A stretch of DNA of 64,000 nucleotides, from positions 1 to 64,000 of the forward strand of contig NZ_JAPUDY010000047.1 in the NCBI RefSeq assembly GCF_027492855.1, written 5' to 3'. Position numbers and translations under genes: made by a program. Shown piece after piece: positions 41,297 to 50,919 of this stretch. The DNA is from Acidovorax sp. GTDB taxonomy: Bacteria; Pseudomonadota; Gammaproteobacteria; Burkholderiales; Burkholderiaceae_C. Each line of letters starts with the position of its first letter. Positions within the stretch are counted from its first letter, which is position 1. The notes under the pieces are model-generated. The model did no database searches and was not told where the DNA came from. It saw only the letters and a program-made list of their open reading frames with translations.

Positions 41297-42876
41297 GGCT
41301 GGGCCTCGTCGGCCGTGGTGTCGTCGGCCAGCAGGTCGTCCAGCGCAGCGTCGGGGTCTTCGCCCAGCTCTTCCAGCAGGCTGCGCAGGTCGGCCATGGC
41401 ACCGTTCAGCTCGCGCATCACCATGCGGACCACTAATGCGGGTTCGTCGCGCTGGGCGTCTGCGGTTTCGGCGCTGTCGTCTTTGAGCCAGCTGATGTCC
41501 AGGTTGTCGCCACGGGCCTTGATTTGCTCGCGGGTGAACTTGCGCCAGCGGCCTGCCTCACCCGTATCCACGCGCTGCGCCAGGGCTGCGGGGCCGCCGC
41601 AGGGGTCGTTGCCAAACACGTTTTCAAACTTGTCGCGGGGTGTGCTGGCCGGGGCGTCGGGCTTAGTGCGGAAATACTCGCGGGTGAAGGGAGTGCGCTT
41701 GCCAAACTGGGGCATGTTGGCGCGCATGTCGTACACCCACACTTCCTTAGTGTTGCCTTTGTCGGTGGTACCACGGGTGAAAAACAGCACGTTGGTTTTG
41801 ACGCCCTGGGCGTAGAAGATGCCGGTGGGCAGGCGCAATATGGTGTGCAGGTTGCACTTGTCCATCAGGTCGCGGCGTATGTCTGCGCCCACGTTGCTTT
41901 CAAACAGCACGTTGTCGGGCAGCACCACGGCAGCGCGGCCACCGGGGGCCAGGTTGCGGTAGATGTGCTGCAAAAAACAGAACTGCTTGTTGGTGGTGGG
42001 GTAGGTGAAGTCGGTGCGGGTGGGCAGGCCGCCGCCTTTTTTGGTGCCAAAGGGCGGGTTGCTGAGGTTGAGCGTGGCCTGGGGCAGGCGGGTACCTTCT
42101 TCGCCCAGCGTGTCTCCAAACTGTATGCCGCCTTCAATGCCGTGCAGCAGCATATTCATGAGTGCCAGTCGGTGCGTGTCTTGCACCAGCTCCATGCCGT
42201 AAAAGGTGCTGTGGCGGTATTTGCGCTGCTGTGCTTCGGTGCGCTCGTCTGGCGGGTACTTGGTGCGCAGGTAGTTGTTGGCGGCAATCAAGAAGCCGCC
42301 GGTGCCCGAGGCAGGGTCCTGAATCACATCGCCTAGCGTAGGCTGCATCACGGCCACGATGCTGTCGATCAAATCGCGGGGGGTGAAGTACTGGCCTGCG
42401 CCGCTTTTCTTTTCGCTGGCGTTGCGCTCCAGCAGGCCTTCGTACAGGTCGCCCAGGTCGTCGCGCTGCACGCTGTACCAGTCGAGCTTGTCGATCTCTA
42501 CCACCAGCTTGGACAAGGTGGCGGGCTTGGTGATGAAGGTGCTGGCGTTGGCGTAAATCTGCTGGACGCTGCCACTGCCGTGCAGGCCGTAGTCCAGCAG
42601 CAGTTCTTTGTACATGTCCAGCCGGTCTGGTGCGGATGCGGCCATCAGATCGGCCCAGCGGGTGCCTTCCATTTTTTCAGCAGGCTCGCCTTTCTTGGGC
42701 GACTTGTAGATGACCAGGCCGTCTTCTTGGCCGGTCTCTTGCATCATGCGCAAGAACAGCAGGTAGGTGAGTTCGCTCACGTACTGGTGGTAGGTCACTC
42801 CATCGTCGCGCAGCAGGTTGCACAGGTTCCATAGCTTGGCGACGATGTCTGACGCCGCAGGGTTGATTGCAGTCAT
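41293..42876 (-). CDS. hsdM: Type I restriction-modification DNA methyltransferase HsdM
   Basis: A 527-residue N6-adenine methyltransferase. An N-terminal helical domain (LWNLCNLLRDDGVTYHQYVSELTYLLFLRMM) is followed by the AdoMet motif DPASGTGGFLIAAN and the catalytic NPPF in NLSNPPFGTKKGGG. It modifies host DNA as part of M2S and is needed for restriction as R2M2S. It overlaps the YhcG gene by four bases and starts 24 bases after the hsdR stop. Confidence 0.94.
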   Translation of the reverse strand: MTAINPAASDIVAKLWNLCNLLRDDGVTYHQYVSELTYLLFLRMMQETGQEDGLVIYKSPKKGEPAEKMEGTRWADLMAASAPDRLDMYKELLLDYGLHGSGSVQQIYANASTFITKPATLSKLVVEIDKLDWYSVQRDDLGDLYEGLLERNASEKKSGAGQYFTPRDLIDSIVAVMQPTLGDVIQDPASGTGGFLIAANNYLRTKYPPDERTEAQQRKYRHSTFYGMELVQDTHRLALMNMLLHGIEGGIQFGDTLGEEGTRLPQATLNLSNPPFGTKKGGGLPTRTDFTYPTTNKQFCFLQHIYRNLAPGGRAAVVLPDNVLFESNVGADIRRDLMDKCNLHTILRLPTGIFYAQGVKTNVLFFTRGTTDKGNTKEVWVYDMRANMPQFGKRTPFTREYFRTKPDAPASTPRDKFENVFGNDPCGGPAALAQRVDTGEAGRWRKFTREQIKARGDNLDISWLKDDSAETADAQRDEPALVVRMVMRELNGAMADLRSLLEELGEDPDAALDDLLADDTTADEAQP

Positions 42877-42900
42877 GTAGGGGGATGCGGGGAAAAGCGG

Positions 42901-45900
42901 TCAGGCGGACTTTTGGTCGTCCGCCCACAGTGCGTCGTTAAATGCTTCCAGCACGGGCTGGAGCTGGCCGTTGAAGAGTTTGTCCAGGCGGGCAAAGCCG
43001 CCGCCGTCGCGCTTGAATATAAGGTCTGGGTCGTCCAGCGCTTCGCGGTCTACCAACATATTGGCTTTGGTTTGCGCGGCAATGCGTTTGAGCCAGTCGC
43101 GCTGGGGCTGCGTCCAGGGTTTGCCTGCCAAGGGTTTGGTCAGCAGGTCTTGCAGGGCGTGGTCCACGCGCTCGGCGTAGGGCAGCAGGGCGTCGCCCAT
43201 GGCGGCCTGGCGGATGTAGCCAATGATGCGGGCGGCAATGTCCTGGTTGCTGAGCTCGCGCCAGGCGGTGGCCAGGCGGGTTTCGGTAAAGCCGGCCTGG
43301 TCCAGCGCCAGCACCAGTTCTTTGAGCTGCTTGCGCGTGAGATCGCGCGGGCGGGTGAGCACGGTGATGAGGGCGGGTAGCTCGTTGCCGTGGCTGGTGA
43401 TGAAGTCTTTGAACTCTTTCAAATAGTCTTCTGGCTTGCGGGCCGTGCCGTAGCCGCGCTCGATGCCAGCGAGGGCATCGGGGTGGTCGGAGACAAAAAC
43501 AGGCTCGCCACGCCCTTCGCGCTTGCGGTCCAGTATTTCGCCCAGCTGAGGGTTTTGAATGAACCAGTTGGCGATGTCATCCACCGACAGGGTGCGCAAC
43601 TTTTGGATGAAGGCATCGGGCGTCATGCCTGCCTTGGTTTCAAAGTCTTGCGTGGCTTGGGCATCGAGGTGGCGCTTTTTGACCTGCAGCTTGGCCAGGA
43701 ACTGCTCGCGCACCAGCTCTCGGGCAGCGGGGTCTTGCACGGCCACCATTTCCTGCACTAGCTGCGCAAAGCTGATGCTAGGGTTAACCACCACGGGGCG
43801 CATGGCGGTCATGTTGCCGATGGCTTCAAAAATACGCACAGCGTCAAACACGCGGAAGCTGTCTTTGGGGTCGCCGTCAAAGTCGCACAGACGGGTGGCG
43901 CGGCCCAGCATCTGGTCGAACAAGATGCGGCTGTTGACCTGGCGCAGGAAGACGAGGTTGCAGATTTCGGGTACGTCAATGCCGGTAGTGAGCAAGTCCA
44001 CCGTGACGGCCACATTGGGCAGGCGCTCGTTTTTGAAGCGGCGAATCAGCTCCAGCGGCTTGTCGGCGTTGCCCGTGATCTTGATGACGGCATCGTCCTC
44101 TACGCAGCCGTACTGGGCCTCAAAAGCGGCTTTGAGCACATCCACCACCAAGTCGGCATGGTCGGTGTTGACGCAGAAGATGAGTGTTTTGCGCTTGCCT
44201 GTGGGGTCAATCTCTTGCGCCAGGTAGTTGCACACCACTTCATTGAAGGGGCGGGTGATGACCTTGCGGTTGAAGTCTTCGACGTTGAGGTCGATGGCAT
44301 CGGGGGCTTTGAAAAGCTCGATCTGGTTACGCTGCGCGTCGTAGACCTTGACCTCTTCGCCCACCTTCCAGTGCATGCCGCCTTTGGAAAGCTCGGTGTA
44401 GATCTGAATGGGCGGTTCGTAGTCCACCAGATAGCCATCCACCACGGCCTCGCGGTAGCTGTAGGTGAACACTGGGACGCCGAAGATTTCGGTGGTGTGC
44501 AGGGCGGGGGTCGCAGTCAGGCCGATCTTGACAGCATCAAAGTAGTCGAGCACACGGCGGTACTTGGAGATGTAGTCTTCAAAGCCGCGAAAGCTGAGTT
44601 CGGTGTCGGACAGCTCGCGGTCTAGCGTGTAGCCGCGATGGCATTCGTCGATCACCACGCAGTCGTATTGGTCTACCGTGGGTGGGGCCACGCCATCGGC
44701 AGAAAACAGCACGCGCCGCATCATGCCCTGCACGGTGGCGATGTGGACGGCGGTGTCATCGTCTGGCGCCTGGGCATCCAGCTCTTTGATGCCGAAGGCT
44801 TCGGCAAAGGTTTGCAGCCGCTCCATGCGGGTGTCTTTGAAGGCGTTGGCCGCTTGTTCGCCCAAGGCCGACCTGTCCACCAGAAACAAGATGCGCTTGA
44901 AGCGCTGCGCTTTCAGTAGGCGATAGATGAGTGCAATGCAGGTTTTGGTTTTGCCAGTGCCTGTGGCCATGGCCAACAAGATGTCGCGCTGGCCCTGGCT
45001 TATGCGCGCCTCGGTCTCGCGGATGGCTTTTTGCTGGTACAGGCGCAGTGGAAAGCCGAAGTTGAACTCGGTGTTGTCCAGCTGCTGGTGAGCTTTAACC
45101 TCATCTGCCGCCAGCAGATGTTTGAGCCCATCGGGGCTGTACCAGCCGTCCAGCGCCTGGCTGCGGTTTTCGGGGTGGCGCAAATCGCAAAACCAGATGC
45201 CGCTTTTGGTGGCCAGCTGGCGCAAGTAGGGGCGCCCGTTGGCAGAGAAGACGAATGGAATGCGATATTCAGACTGTGCACCCCAGTTACGATCATGGAG
45301 ATGAACCTCGACACCCGCAGTGAATGTGCGGCTGTAGCGCTTGGCCTGCTGCAGGGCACCAGACACATCAATGTTTTTTCGCTTGGCCTCGACCACCGCC
45401 ATCGGCGTGAGCCCCTGAAAAAGCACGTAGTCGGCAGCACAACCATCACAGGGCCATTCGGCGATGGCGATGTTGCGGCCACGTACTGGGCGAGCCCCTT
45501 TGCTGTAGCGCAGGCTTTCACTGTCGGCCTCCCAGCCGGCCTGCTGCAACTGGGCATCAATGATGCGGCGGGTTTCTGCTTCGTCCAGCTGGACTTTCGT
45601 GGCGGCTGCGTTGGCGGACTGTAGCAAGGAAGCGTATTGCGTTGCTGGAGCTGCCACAGCGGCGGCTTGCAGGGCAGAAAGTTGGTCGGCCAAACGGGCT
45701 TTGGCTGCGTCAGCCTCTGTGGCCAACTGCTCCCAAACAGCACGCTCTTCACTCAATGACGATAGCTGTGTTCGGGTCTGCGCAAGCTCTGCACCCGTTT
45801 GCTCATTTTGAGCTTGGTAGCTGGCGACCGCCTGCTGCAGCCGTGCCAGTTCGGCTTGCAGCTCTGCGGCTTCGTTGACGGGGGGTTGTGGCGGAACAAA

Positions 45901-46305
45901 AGGGCCAGAGCGGTGGTTGGCATCTTTGAACGTGCGATGGAACCACAGCGCAAGCTGCCAGCACAGCTTGAGTGTGGACAGGGCTCCGGCATGGTTGCCT
46001 GCGAGCGCATGGTTCGCGGCGTTGCCGTTGACTCGGATTTGATCAAAGACCTGCTTGACCTCTCTGGGCAACGCCCCTTCGTTTTGCAGGCGCCGGATTA
46101 GCTCGTACTGGGTTTCGGCAGGGTTCGTCAACAGACCGACTCGGGCTGCCAGAGATTGCGCCAAGATTTCTGAGAATTGCCTCAGTTTGAGCAGGCTGGT
46201 GTTGGGGTCTTCCGCAAAGTACCGCTCAGCCAAAGCCCCTAAGCGCCACAACTGCTCCTCGTATGAGTGCAGCATGTCGAAGTTGGACTGAATACTTTGA
46301 GGCAT
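42901..46305 (-). CDS. hsdR: Type I restriction endonuclease subunit HsdR
   Basis: A 1134-residue R subunit of the EcoEI-like group. An N-terminal DUF4145 region (LAERYFAEDPNTSLLKLRQFSEIL) and a coiled coil (about residues 145-215) precede the nuclease domain (VLFQGLTPMAVVEAKRK, with the E-x-K pair). A superfamily 2 helicase follows: Walker A MATGTGKTKT, DEAD-box variant DECHRG and motif VI LGRATRLCDFDGD. A C-terminal helical domain contacts the methyltransferase. It heads the seven-gene unit. The next gene upstream is a decayed helicase remnant in the same direction. Confidence 0.93.
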   Translation of the reverse strand: MPQSIQSNFDMLHSYEEQLWRLGALAERYFAEDPNTSLLKLRQFSEILAQSLAARVGLLTNPAETQYELIRRLQNEGALPREVKQVFDQIRVNGNAANHALAGNHAGALSTLKLCWQLALWFHRTFKDANHRSGPFVPPQPPVNEAAELQAELARLQQAVASYQAQNEQTGAELAQTRTQLSSLSEERAVWEQLATEADAAKARLADQLSALQAAAVAAPATQYASLLQSANAAATKVQLDEAETRRIIDAQLQQAGWEADSESLRYSKGARPVRGRNIAIAEWPCDGCAADYVLFQGLTPMAVVEAKRKNIDVSGALQQAKRYSRTFTAGVEVHLHDRNWGAQSEYRIPFVFSANGRPYLRQLATKSGIWFCDLRHPENRSQALDGWYSPDGLKHLLAADEVKAHQQLDNTEFNFGFPLRLYQQKAIRETEARISQGQRDILLAMATGTGKTKTCIALIYRLLKAQRFKRILFLVDRSALGEQAANAFKDTRMERLQTFAEAFGIKELDAQAPDDDTAVHIATVQGMMRRVLFSADGVAPPTVDQYDCVVIDECHRGYTLDRELSDTELSFRGFEDYISKYRRVLDYFDAVKIGLTATPALHTTEIFGVPVFTYSYREAVVDGYLVDYEPPIQIYTELSKGGMHWKVGEEVKVYDAQRNQIELFKAPDAIDLNVEDFNRKVITRPFNEVVCNYLAQEIDPTGKRKTLIFCVNTDHADLVVDVLKAAFEAQYGCVEDDAVIKITGNADKPLELIRRFKNERLPNVAVTVDLLTTGIDVPEICNLVFLRQVNSRILFDQMLGRATRLCDFDGDPKDSFRVFDAVRIFEAIGNMTAMRPVVVNPSISFAQLVQEMVAVQDPAARELVREQFLAKLQVKKRHLDAQATQDFETKAGMTPDAFIQKLRTLSVDDIANWFIQNPQLGEILDRKREGRGEPVFVSDHPDALAGIERGYGTARKPEDYLKEFKDFITSHGNELPALITVLTRPRDLTRKQLKELVLALDQAGFTETRLATAWRELSNQDIAARIIGYIRQAAMGDALLPYAERVDHALQDLLTKPLAGKPWTQPQRDWLKRIAAQTKANMLVDREALDDPDLIFKRDGGGFARLDKLFNGQLQPVLEAFNDALWADDQKSA

Positions 46306-46359
46306 AGGTGCTAAGGGGCAGTGGCTACTTTGCGCTAGGCGCGCCGAGGTCGATTTTCA

Positions 46360-46681
46360 CTAAAGAGGGTAATTGAGAAATGGCCTACGACACCGCGTTG
46401 CATTGCCCGCCAGCACTAGCCGCTGTGTCGCTCTGGTCGCCGCCACATACAACACCCGCACCGCCTCTCTGTGCACCAACAGCTGAGCCTCTTGCTGTGG
46501 CTCCACCAAGCGCAAGTGTTTGCAGATCTTTGACTTCCACAATCGGCCGGCCCCGGCTGGGGTGCAACACGATGAAACCAGGATGCAATTGCCGGAGACC
46601 TACGGACACGTCGTACCAAAGCAGGTCGTCATTGAGCTTATGCTCCAGCCGCTCTGCCAGGCGCCGATCGCCACTTGTCAT
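46360..46681 (-). pseudogene. NERD-domain UvrD-like helicase, two joined end fragments
   Basis: From an ATG at 46681 the frame reads MTSGDRRLAERLEHKLNDDL then LWYDVSVGLRQLHPGFIVLHPSRGRPIVEVKDL, a NERD nuclease-related N-terminus. A second frame from about 46490 reads EAQLLVHREAVRVLYVAATR then ATQRLVLAG, which is helicase motif VI near the C-terminus of UvrD-type proteins. The central helicase, normally several hundred residues, is missing and the two ends are out of frame. It is a deletion scar at the right edge of the defence island. Confidence 0.62.
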
Positions 46682-47026
46682 GCGCGATGTGCATGCGCCC
46701 AATGCCGATATCAATGTCACCATGCCGCCAGTTGCCTCCCTTGCTGGTGTGATGCCCATGTGTGTATTTGTTAATGCACTGTAGGGGGTGCGGTAGCGGG
46801 GCGCAACCTTTGGATGTCAACATCAAGCGACGAAGCTGGCGCGCGGGACCGTGATTGAATCTGCCTCATCAGTCGTAGGTTTAAGTCAAATTGTTCTTTG
46901 GCGCTTATTTATCAAGCGCTAACAGCTATCAAAATCATATCAACCGACACGACTTGCTGCAGTCGCCTGTACCGGATAGCAGCACCTATCCCGACCCTTT
47001 CAGCCCCTTCAGTTAAATTGCCCCGC
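46682..47026. other. Intergenic region between helicase scar and MFS gene
   Basis: 345 bases with no supported gene. The only recognisable element is dispersed repeat copy 11 at 46884-46941. Short open frames here lack homology and good starts. Confidence 0.6.
46884..46941. repeat. Dispersed palindromic repeat, copy 11
   Basis: TTTGGCGCTTATTTATCAAG then CGCTAACAGCTATCAAAATC, with a TCAAATTGTTC flank, upstream of the MFS gene. Confidence 0.85.
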
Positions 47027-48337
47027 ATGCCCAACACCCCTGCCGCCGCCCCGGCATCCCTCATCGATTCCCCCCAGGCCGCCTGGCGCCTGCTGACCAC
47101 GCTGGGCCTGGTGGTGCTGGGCAACAGCAGCATGTATGTGGTGTCGGTGGTGCTGCCCGCCGTGCAGGCCGAGTTTGGGGTGGGGCGTGCGCAAGCGTCG
47201 CTGCCTTACACGCTGATGATGGTGTGCCTGGGGATTGGCGGTATCTGGACGGGGCGGATGGCCGACCGGCATGGGCTGATGCCGGTGCTGTGCGTGGGGG
47301 CGGTGGCCGTGTGTGGCGGTTTTGTGTGGGCGGGGCTGTCGGGCAGCATTTGGGGGTTTGGGCTGGCGCATGGGTTGATGGGGCTGATTGGCAGCTCGGC
47401 CACGTTTGCGCCGTTGATGGCCGACACGGCGCTGTGGTGGAACCGGCGGCGTGGCATTGCGGTGGCGATTTGCGCCAGCGGCAACTACATCGCCGGTGCA
47501 CTGTGGCCGCCCATCGTGCAGCACGGCATCGAATCCATTGGCTGGCGCCACACCTATGTGTTGATGGGGTTGATGTGTGGCCTGGGCATGCTGCTGTTGG
47601 CGCTGCGCATGCGCCAGCGCGCGCCGATGGTGCTGCTGGATGTGTCTGCGGTGCCTGCGTCGGCAGGGGGCGCTGCGACTTCGACTGCGCCTTCTTCCTC
47701 CTCGGCACCCACTCCTTTGGCGCTAGACCGCAACCGCCCGTTTGGCCTGCGCCCGGTGCATGCGCAGTTGCTGCTGTGTGTGGCGGGCGTGGCGTGCTGT
47801 GTGGCCATGGCGATGCCGCAGGTGCATATCGTGGCCTATTGCACCGACCTGGGTTTCGGCGCGGCCCGTGGGGCCGAGATGTTGTCGCTGATGCTGGCGT
47901 GCGGCATTGTCAGCCGCCTGGTGTCGGGGGTGATCTGCGACCGCATTGGCGGCGTGCGCACGCTGCTGCTGGGGTCGGCGCTGCAGGGGGTGGGGCTGAT
48001 GCTGTTTTTGCCGTTTGACGGGCTGGTGCCGCTGTATGTCATTTCGGCGATGTTCGGGCTGTTCCAGGGTGGCATCGTGCCTGCCTACGCGATCATCATC
48101 CGCGAGTATTTTGCGCCGCAAGAGGCGGGCGCCCGGGTGGGCGCAGTGATCATGGCCACGTTGGTTGGCATGGCGCTGGGGGGCTGGATGTCGGGCTGGA
48201 TTTTTGACGTGACGGGCAGCTACCAGGCGGCGTTTATCAACGGCATGGCGTGGAATCTGTTGAACCTCTCCATCGTGGGTGGTTTGTACTGGCGTGTACG
48301 CCGCCAGCGCGCCAGGCCAGAGCACAGCGCCGGGTAA
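47027..48337 (+). CDS. MFS transporter
   Basis: A 436-residue major facilitator protein with twelve predicted membrane segments and a hydrophilic central loop (about residues 205-240). The conserved loop 2-3 motif is GRMADRHGLMP, and a second copy is CDRIGGVRTL in the C-terminal half. It resembles the oxalate/formate-antiporter-like and monocarboxylate-type MFS members of Comamonadaceae. The substrate cannot be told. The start at 47027 is preferred to the frame from 46898, which crosses the repeat. Confidence 0.85.
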   Translation: MPNTPAAAPASLIDSPQAAWRLLTTLGLVVLGNSSMYVVSVVLPAVQAEFGVGRAQASLPYTLMMVCLGIGGIWTGRMADRHGLMPVLCVGAVAVCGGFVWAGLSGSIWGFGLAHGLMGLIGSSATFAPLMADTALWWNRRRGIAVAICASGNYIAGALWPPIVQHGIESIGWRHTYVLMGLMCGLGMLLLALRMRQRAPMVLLDVSAVPASAGGAATSTAPSSSSAPTPLALDRNRPFGLRPVHAQLLLCVAGVACCVAMAMPQVHIVAYCTDLGFGAARGAEMLSLMLACGIVSRLVSGVICDRIGGVRTLLLGSALQGVGLMLFLPFDGLVPLYVISAMFGLFQGGIVPAYAIIIREYFAPQEAGARVGAVIMATLVGMALGGWMSGWIFDVTGSYQAAFINGMAWNLLNLSIVGGLYWRVRRQRARPEHSAG

Positions 48338-48344
48338 GTTTGGC

Positions 48345-49100
48345 CTACGCTGCTTGCAGATACCGCCTCGCCAGTTCTTTCTGCGCAGCGGCGTCCACGC
48401 CCAGCACATCCACCAGATACGGCTGCAGGCCGCCAAAGTTGTTGTCCACCATGTGCAGCGCGGCGTCCAGAAACTCCTCTTGCACACGCCACAGCACGGC
48501 CAGCACTTCTTCGGGGGCGTGGCTGCCCATGCCGGGCGGGCGCTGGTAGAGCGCGTTGGTGAGCAGATAGTCCTGCATAACCACGTTGCGCGGCACGCCC
48601 AGGGTGAGCAGGATGAGGGCAGCGGCAAAGCCGGTGCGGTCTTTGCCCGCAGTGCAGTGGAAAACGGTGGGTGCATCGCTGGCCAGCAGCAGGCCAAACA
48701 GCTCGGCAAAGCGCGGGGCGTTGTCGTACACAAAGCCCCGGTAGGTGTCTTGCATCAGCCCCACGGCGTCTTGCGCGGTGAGCTGGCGGCCGGTGCGTTG
48801 CAGCTCCAGCGCGCGCTGCACCACCGTGGGCTCGATGGCCAGCGGGTGGTGGGTGACGCCGGGCAGCGCGTAGGCATGGGCGGCGCTTTCGGCTTGGCCG
48901 CGAAAATCCACTGCGCGGGCCACACCCAGTTCGGCCAGCAGGGCCTGGTCTTGTAGGGTAAGGCTTGCCAAATGGTCAGACCGGAAGATACGCCGCCATT
49001 TCACCTGCTGGCCGCCGTGGCCGGTGTAGCCGCCCAGGTCGCGAAAGTTGGTGGCGCCTGCGAGGGGGAGGGATCGGGTGGGGGCTTGCTCTTGCTGCAT
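48345..49100 (-). CDS. Tyrosine-protein phosphatase (dual-specificity-like)
   Basis: A 251-residue phosphatase of the bacterial tyrosine/phosphoinositide phosphatase group (LipA/MptpB-like). The P-loop HCTAGKDRTG gives Cys149 and Arg155. The N-terminus TNFRDLGGYTG is the typical opening of this family and DFRGQAES follows. It removes phosphate from tyrosine or possibly lipids. No signal peptide is seen. The start ATG at 49100 has no strong ribosome site. It is convergent with the MFS gene and divergent from the AraC gene. Confidence 0.87.
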   Translation of the reverse strand: MQQEQAPTRSLPLAGATNFRDLGGYTGHGGQQVKWRRIFRSDHLASLTLQDQALLAELGVARAVDFRGQAESAAHAYALPGVTHHPLAIEPTVVQRALELQRTGRQLTAQDAVGLMQDTYRGFVYDNAPRFAELFGLLLASDAPTVFHCTAGKDRTGFAAALILLTLGVPRNVVMQDYLLTNALYQRPPGMGSHAPEEVLAVLWRVQEEFLDAALHMVDNNFGGLQPYLVDVLGVDAAAQKELARRYLQAA

Positions 49101-49212
49101 GGTGCGTGGCACAGATAGGTGTGCGAGGGTTGACGGTGCTGACAAAACAACAAGGATAGTCGGGCCGTGCGGCAGGTGCATGTCGCACGGGTGGCTTGTG
49201 CAGAATCCGGGC

Positions 49213-50046
49213 ATGCAGCGTTTTGTGCCCGTCCCCTCCGATTTGCAGCCTTGGTTGATGGCAGCGGTGGTGGTCGACGCCCCTGCGGAACTGGCGCAGT
49301 CGCATTTTCCGGCCATGGTGTCGAGCATGCTGGTGGTGCGGCTGGCCGGGCAGGTGAGTTGCCGGGGCGAGCCGGTGCCGCCATCGGCCTGGATGAGCGC
49401 CAGCACCACCGCCACGGTGTACGAACACGGCGGGCCTGTACGGGCCGTGGGGCTGGTACTACAGCCTGAGGCCGCCGCGGCACTTTTTGCCAGTGCGCGC
49501 GGGCTGGTGAACACGCTGCAACCACTGGCGGAGTTGGCGGGCCCCCGGTGGGCCGAGGTAGAGCACGAGGTGCGGGCGGCAGGGGACGACGGTGCGCGGC
49601 TCACGGTGCTGTGCCAGTTCATCCGGCAACTGGTCGCACCGCCGTCACCGTGTGAAGCACGGCGGCAACAGGCGCGGGCCTTGCTGCATGCGGCCAGCGA
49701 CAACGCCTCAGCCTCGGGCCAGCGCATGGGCCTGAGCACGCGGCAGTTTGAACGGCGTTTTGTGGCGCACTGGGGCATGGCACCCAAGCAGTTCCAGGTG
49801 ATTGCGCGGCTCAACAGCACGCTGGGGAGCGCCCTGGCCGCGCCCGGCAGCACGGTGGTGGAACTGGCGGCCGACCAGGGCTACTACGACCAGTCACACA
49901 TGGCGCGCGATGTGCGCAGGCTGGCGGGCCACCCGCTGCAGACCCTGGTGCAGGGCACCCGCAGCCCGCTCACCGCACACTGGCCCTTGCAGGTCGGCGC
50001 CCAGACCCAGCCTCCTCAGCCGGTGGAGCCCACGCGCAGGCGCTGA
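49213..50046 (+). CDS. AraC-family transcriptional regulator
   Basis: A 277-residue regulator. The N-terminal half (DUF6597-like sensor) includes LVVRLAGQVSCRGEPVPPSAWM and AVGLVLQPEAAAALF. The C-terminal AraC HTH pair includes GLSTRQFERRFVAHWGMAPKQFQVIARLN and LAADQGYYDQSHMARDVRRLAGHPLQTL. It is divergent from the phosphatase gene. The 3' end overlaps the convergent DUF2834 gene by 31 bases. The ligand is unknown. Confidence 0.86.
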   Translation: MQRFVPVPSDLQPWLMAAVVVDAPAELAQSHFPAMVSSMLVVRLAGQVSCRGEPVPPSAWMSASTTATVYEHGGPVRAVGLVLQPEAAAALFASARGLVNTLQPLAELAGPRWAEVEHEVRAAGDDGARLTVLCQFIRQLVAPPSPCEARRQQARALLHAASDNASASGQRMGLSTRQFERRFVAHWGMAPKQFQVIARLNSTLGSALAAPGSTVVELAADQGYYDQSHMARDVRRLAGHPLQTLVQGTRSPLTAHWPLQVGAQTQPPQPVEPTRRR

Positions 50047-50354
50047 GCCAGGTACAACGGCATCAAAAACGCCAGGCCGATGCCAAAGCAGGCTGCGATA
50101 TACGCCCAGCGCCACGCGCCCAGGCGGCGGTCTGCCGCCACCCAGGCAGAGAACGCCACGGCGGCCAAATACACGTCGAGGGTGATGCCAGTGGTCAGCG
50201 CATTGGCAAAAGCATCGCGCCAGAAGACATCGGGCATCACGCTGCCGCCCGCCAGAAAGTACACAACGTTGAAGTACCAAGGCACGGCCAAGCCCAGGGC
50301 GGCCAGCACCCAAAAAAACGTGCGCAGATAGAGGAAGTTGGGGTGGTGTTGCAT
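50016..50354 (-). CDS. DUF2834 inner-membrane protein
   Basis: A 112-residue protein with three predicted membrane segments. NFLYLRTFFWVLAALGLAVPWYFNVVYFL and WRDAFANALTTGITLDVYLAAVAFSAWVAAD are characteristic of DUF2834. The function is unknown. Its last 31 bases overlap the 3' end of the AraC gene on the opposite strand. Confidence 0.78.
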   Translation of the reverse strand: MQHHPNFLYLRTFFWVLAALGLAVPWYFNVVYFLAGGSVMPDVFWRDAFANALTTGITLDVYLAAVAFSAWVAADRRLGAWRWAYIAACFGIGLAFLMPLYLAQRLRVGSTG

Positions 50355-50495
50355 CGGTGCAGATGGCCTGTTCGCCAGGCTGTTGGTCGTGAATCAAGGC
50401 ACCGATTGAACGCGCCCAGCCCCCTGGCGGGCTAGGAAAAAAACGACATCCAGGGCAAAGGCCAGCCCACTGCCCTGGGGTTACCCGCCAGCCAG

Positions 50496-50846
50496 CTACT
50501 GCGCTGCAGGAGGCAGCGATGTGAGCGCGCCGTCCACCGGCTGCTCCTGGCTGCCCTTGGGGCAGGGCTGATCGGTGTAAATGGTGCGGCCGTCTTGTAC
50601 GCACTTGCGCGGCTGCGGGGCCACAGGGCCAGACGCACCAGCTTGCGCAGAACGTGCCTGCGCAGCAGGCCGTTTGTCGGGCGGCAGGGTGTCGGTGCCG
50701 GGGCGGGTGATCTTTTTCCAGGCCTGCTCCGTCCACGGCCCGGCGTGGGGCAGCCATTGGTCGGCCGTCCACCACGCGGCGGCGGCGGCTACCAGCAGCA
50801 GTGCGGCCAGAAGGGACCAAAGGGCTCGTTCGTGGGGGCTGCGCAT
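50496..50846 (-). CDS. DUF4124-like small membrane-anchored protein
   Basis: A 116-residue protein. An N-terminal membrane anchor (ALWSLLAALLLVAAAAAWW) is followed by a Pro/Ala linker and the segment KCVQDGRTIYTDQPCPKGS, which is the DUF4124 core with its two cysteines. DUF4124 proteins are envelope proteins of unknown role, frequent in beta-proteobacteria. Confidence 0.78.
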   Translation of the reverse strand: MRSPHERALWSLLAALLLVAAAAAWWTADQWLPHAGPWTEQAWKKITRPGTDTLPPDKRPAAQARSAQAGASGPVAPQPRKCVQDGRTIYTDQPCPKGSQEQPVDGALTSLPPAAQ

Positions 50847-50919
50847 GGGGTGGGTCTGCCGTGTGGTGGGTGACCACCGAGCTTAAAACATCACGGCGCC
50901 CACCACCGGCCACCCGAGG

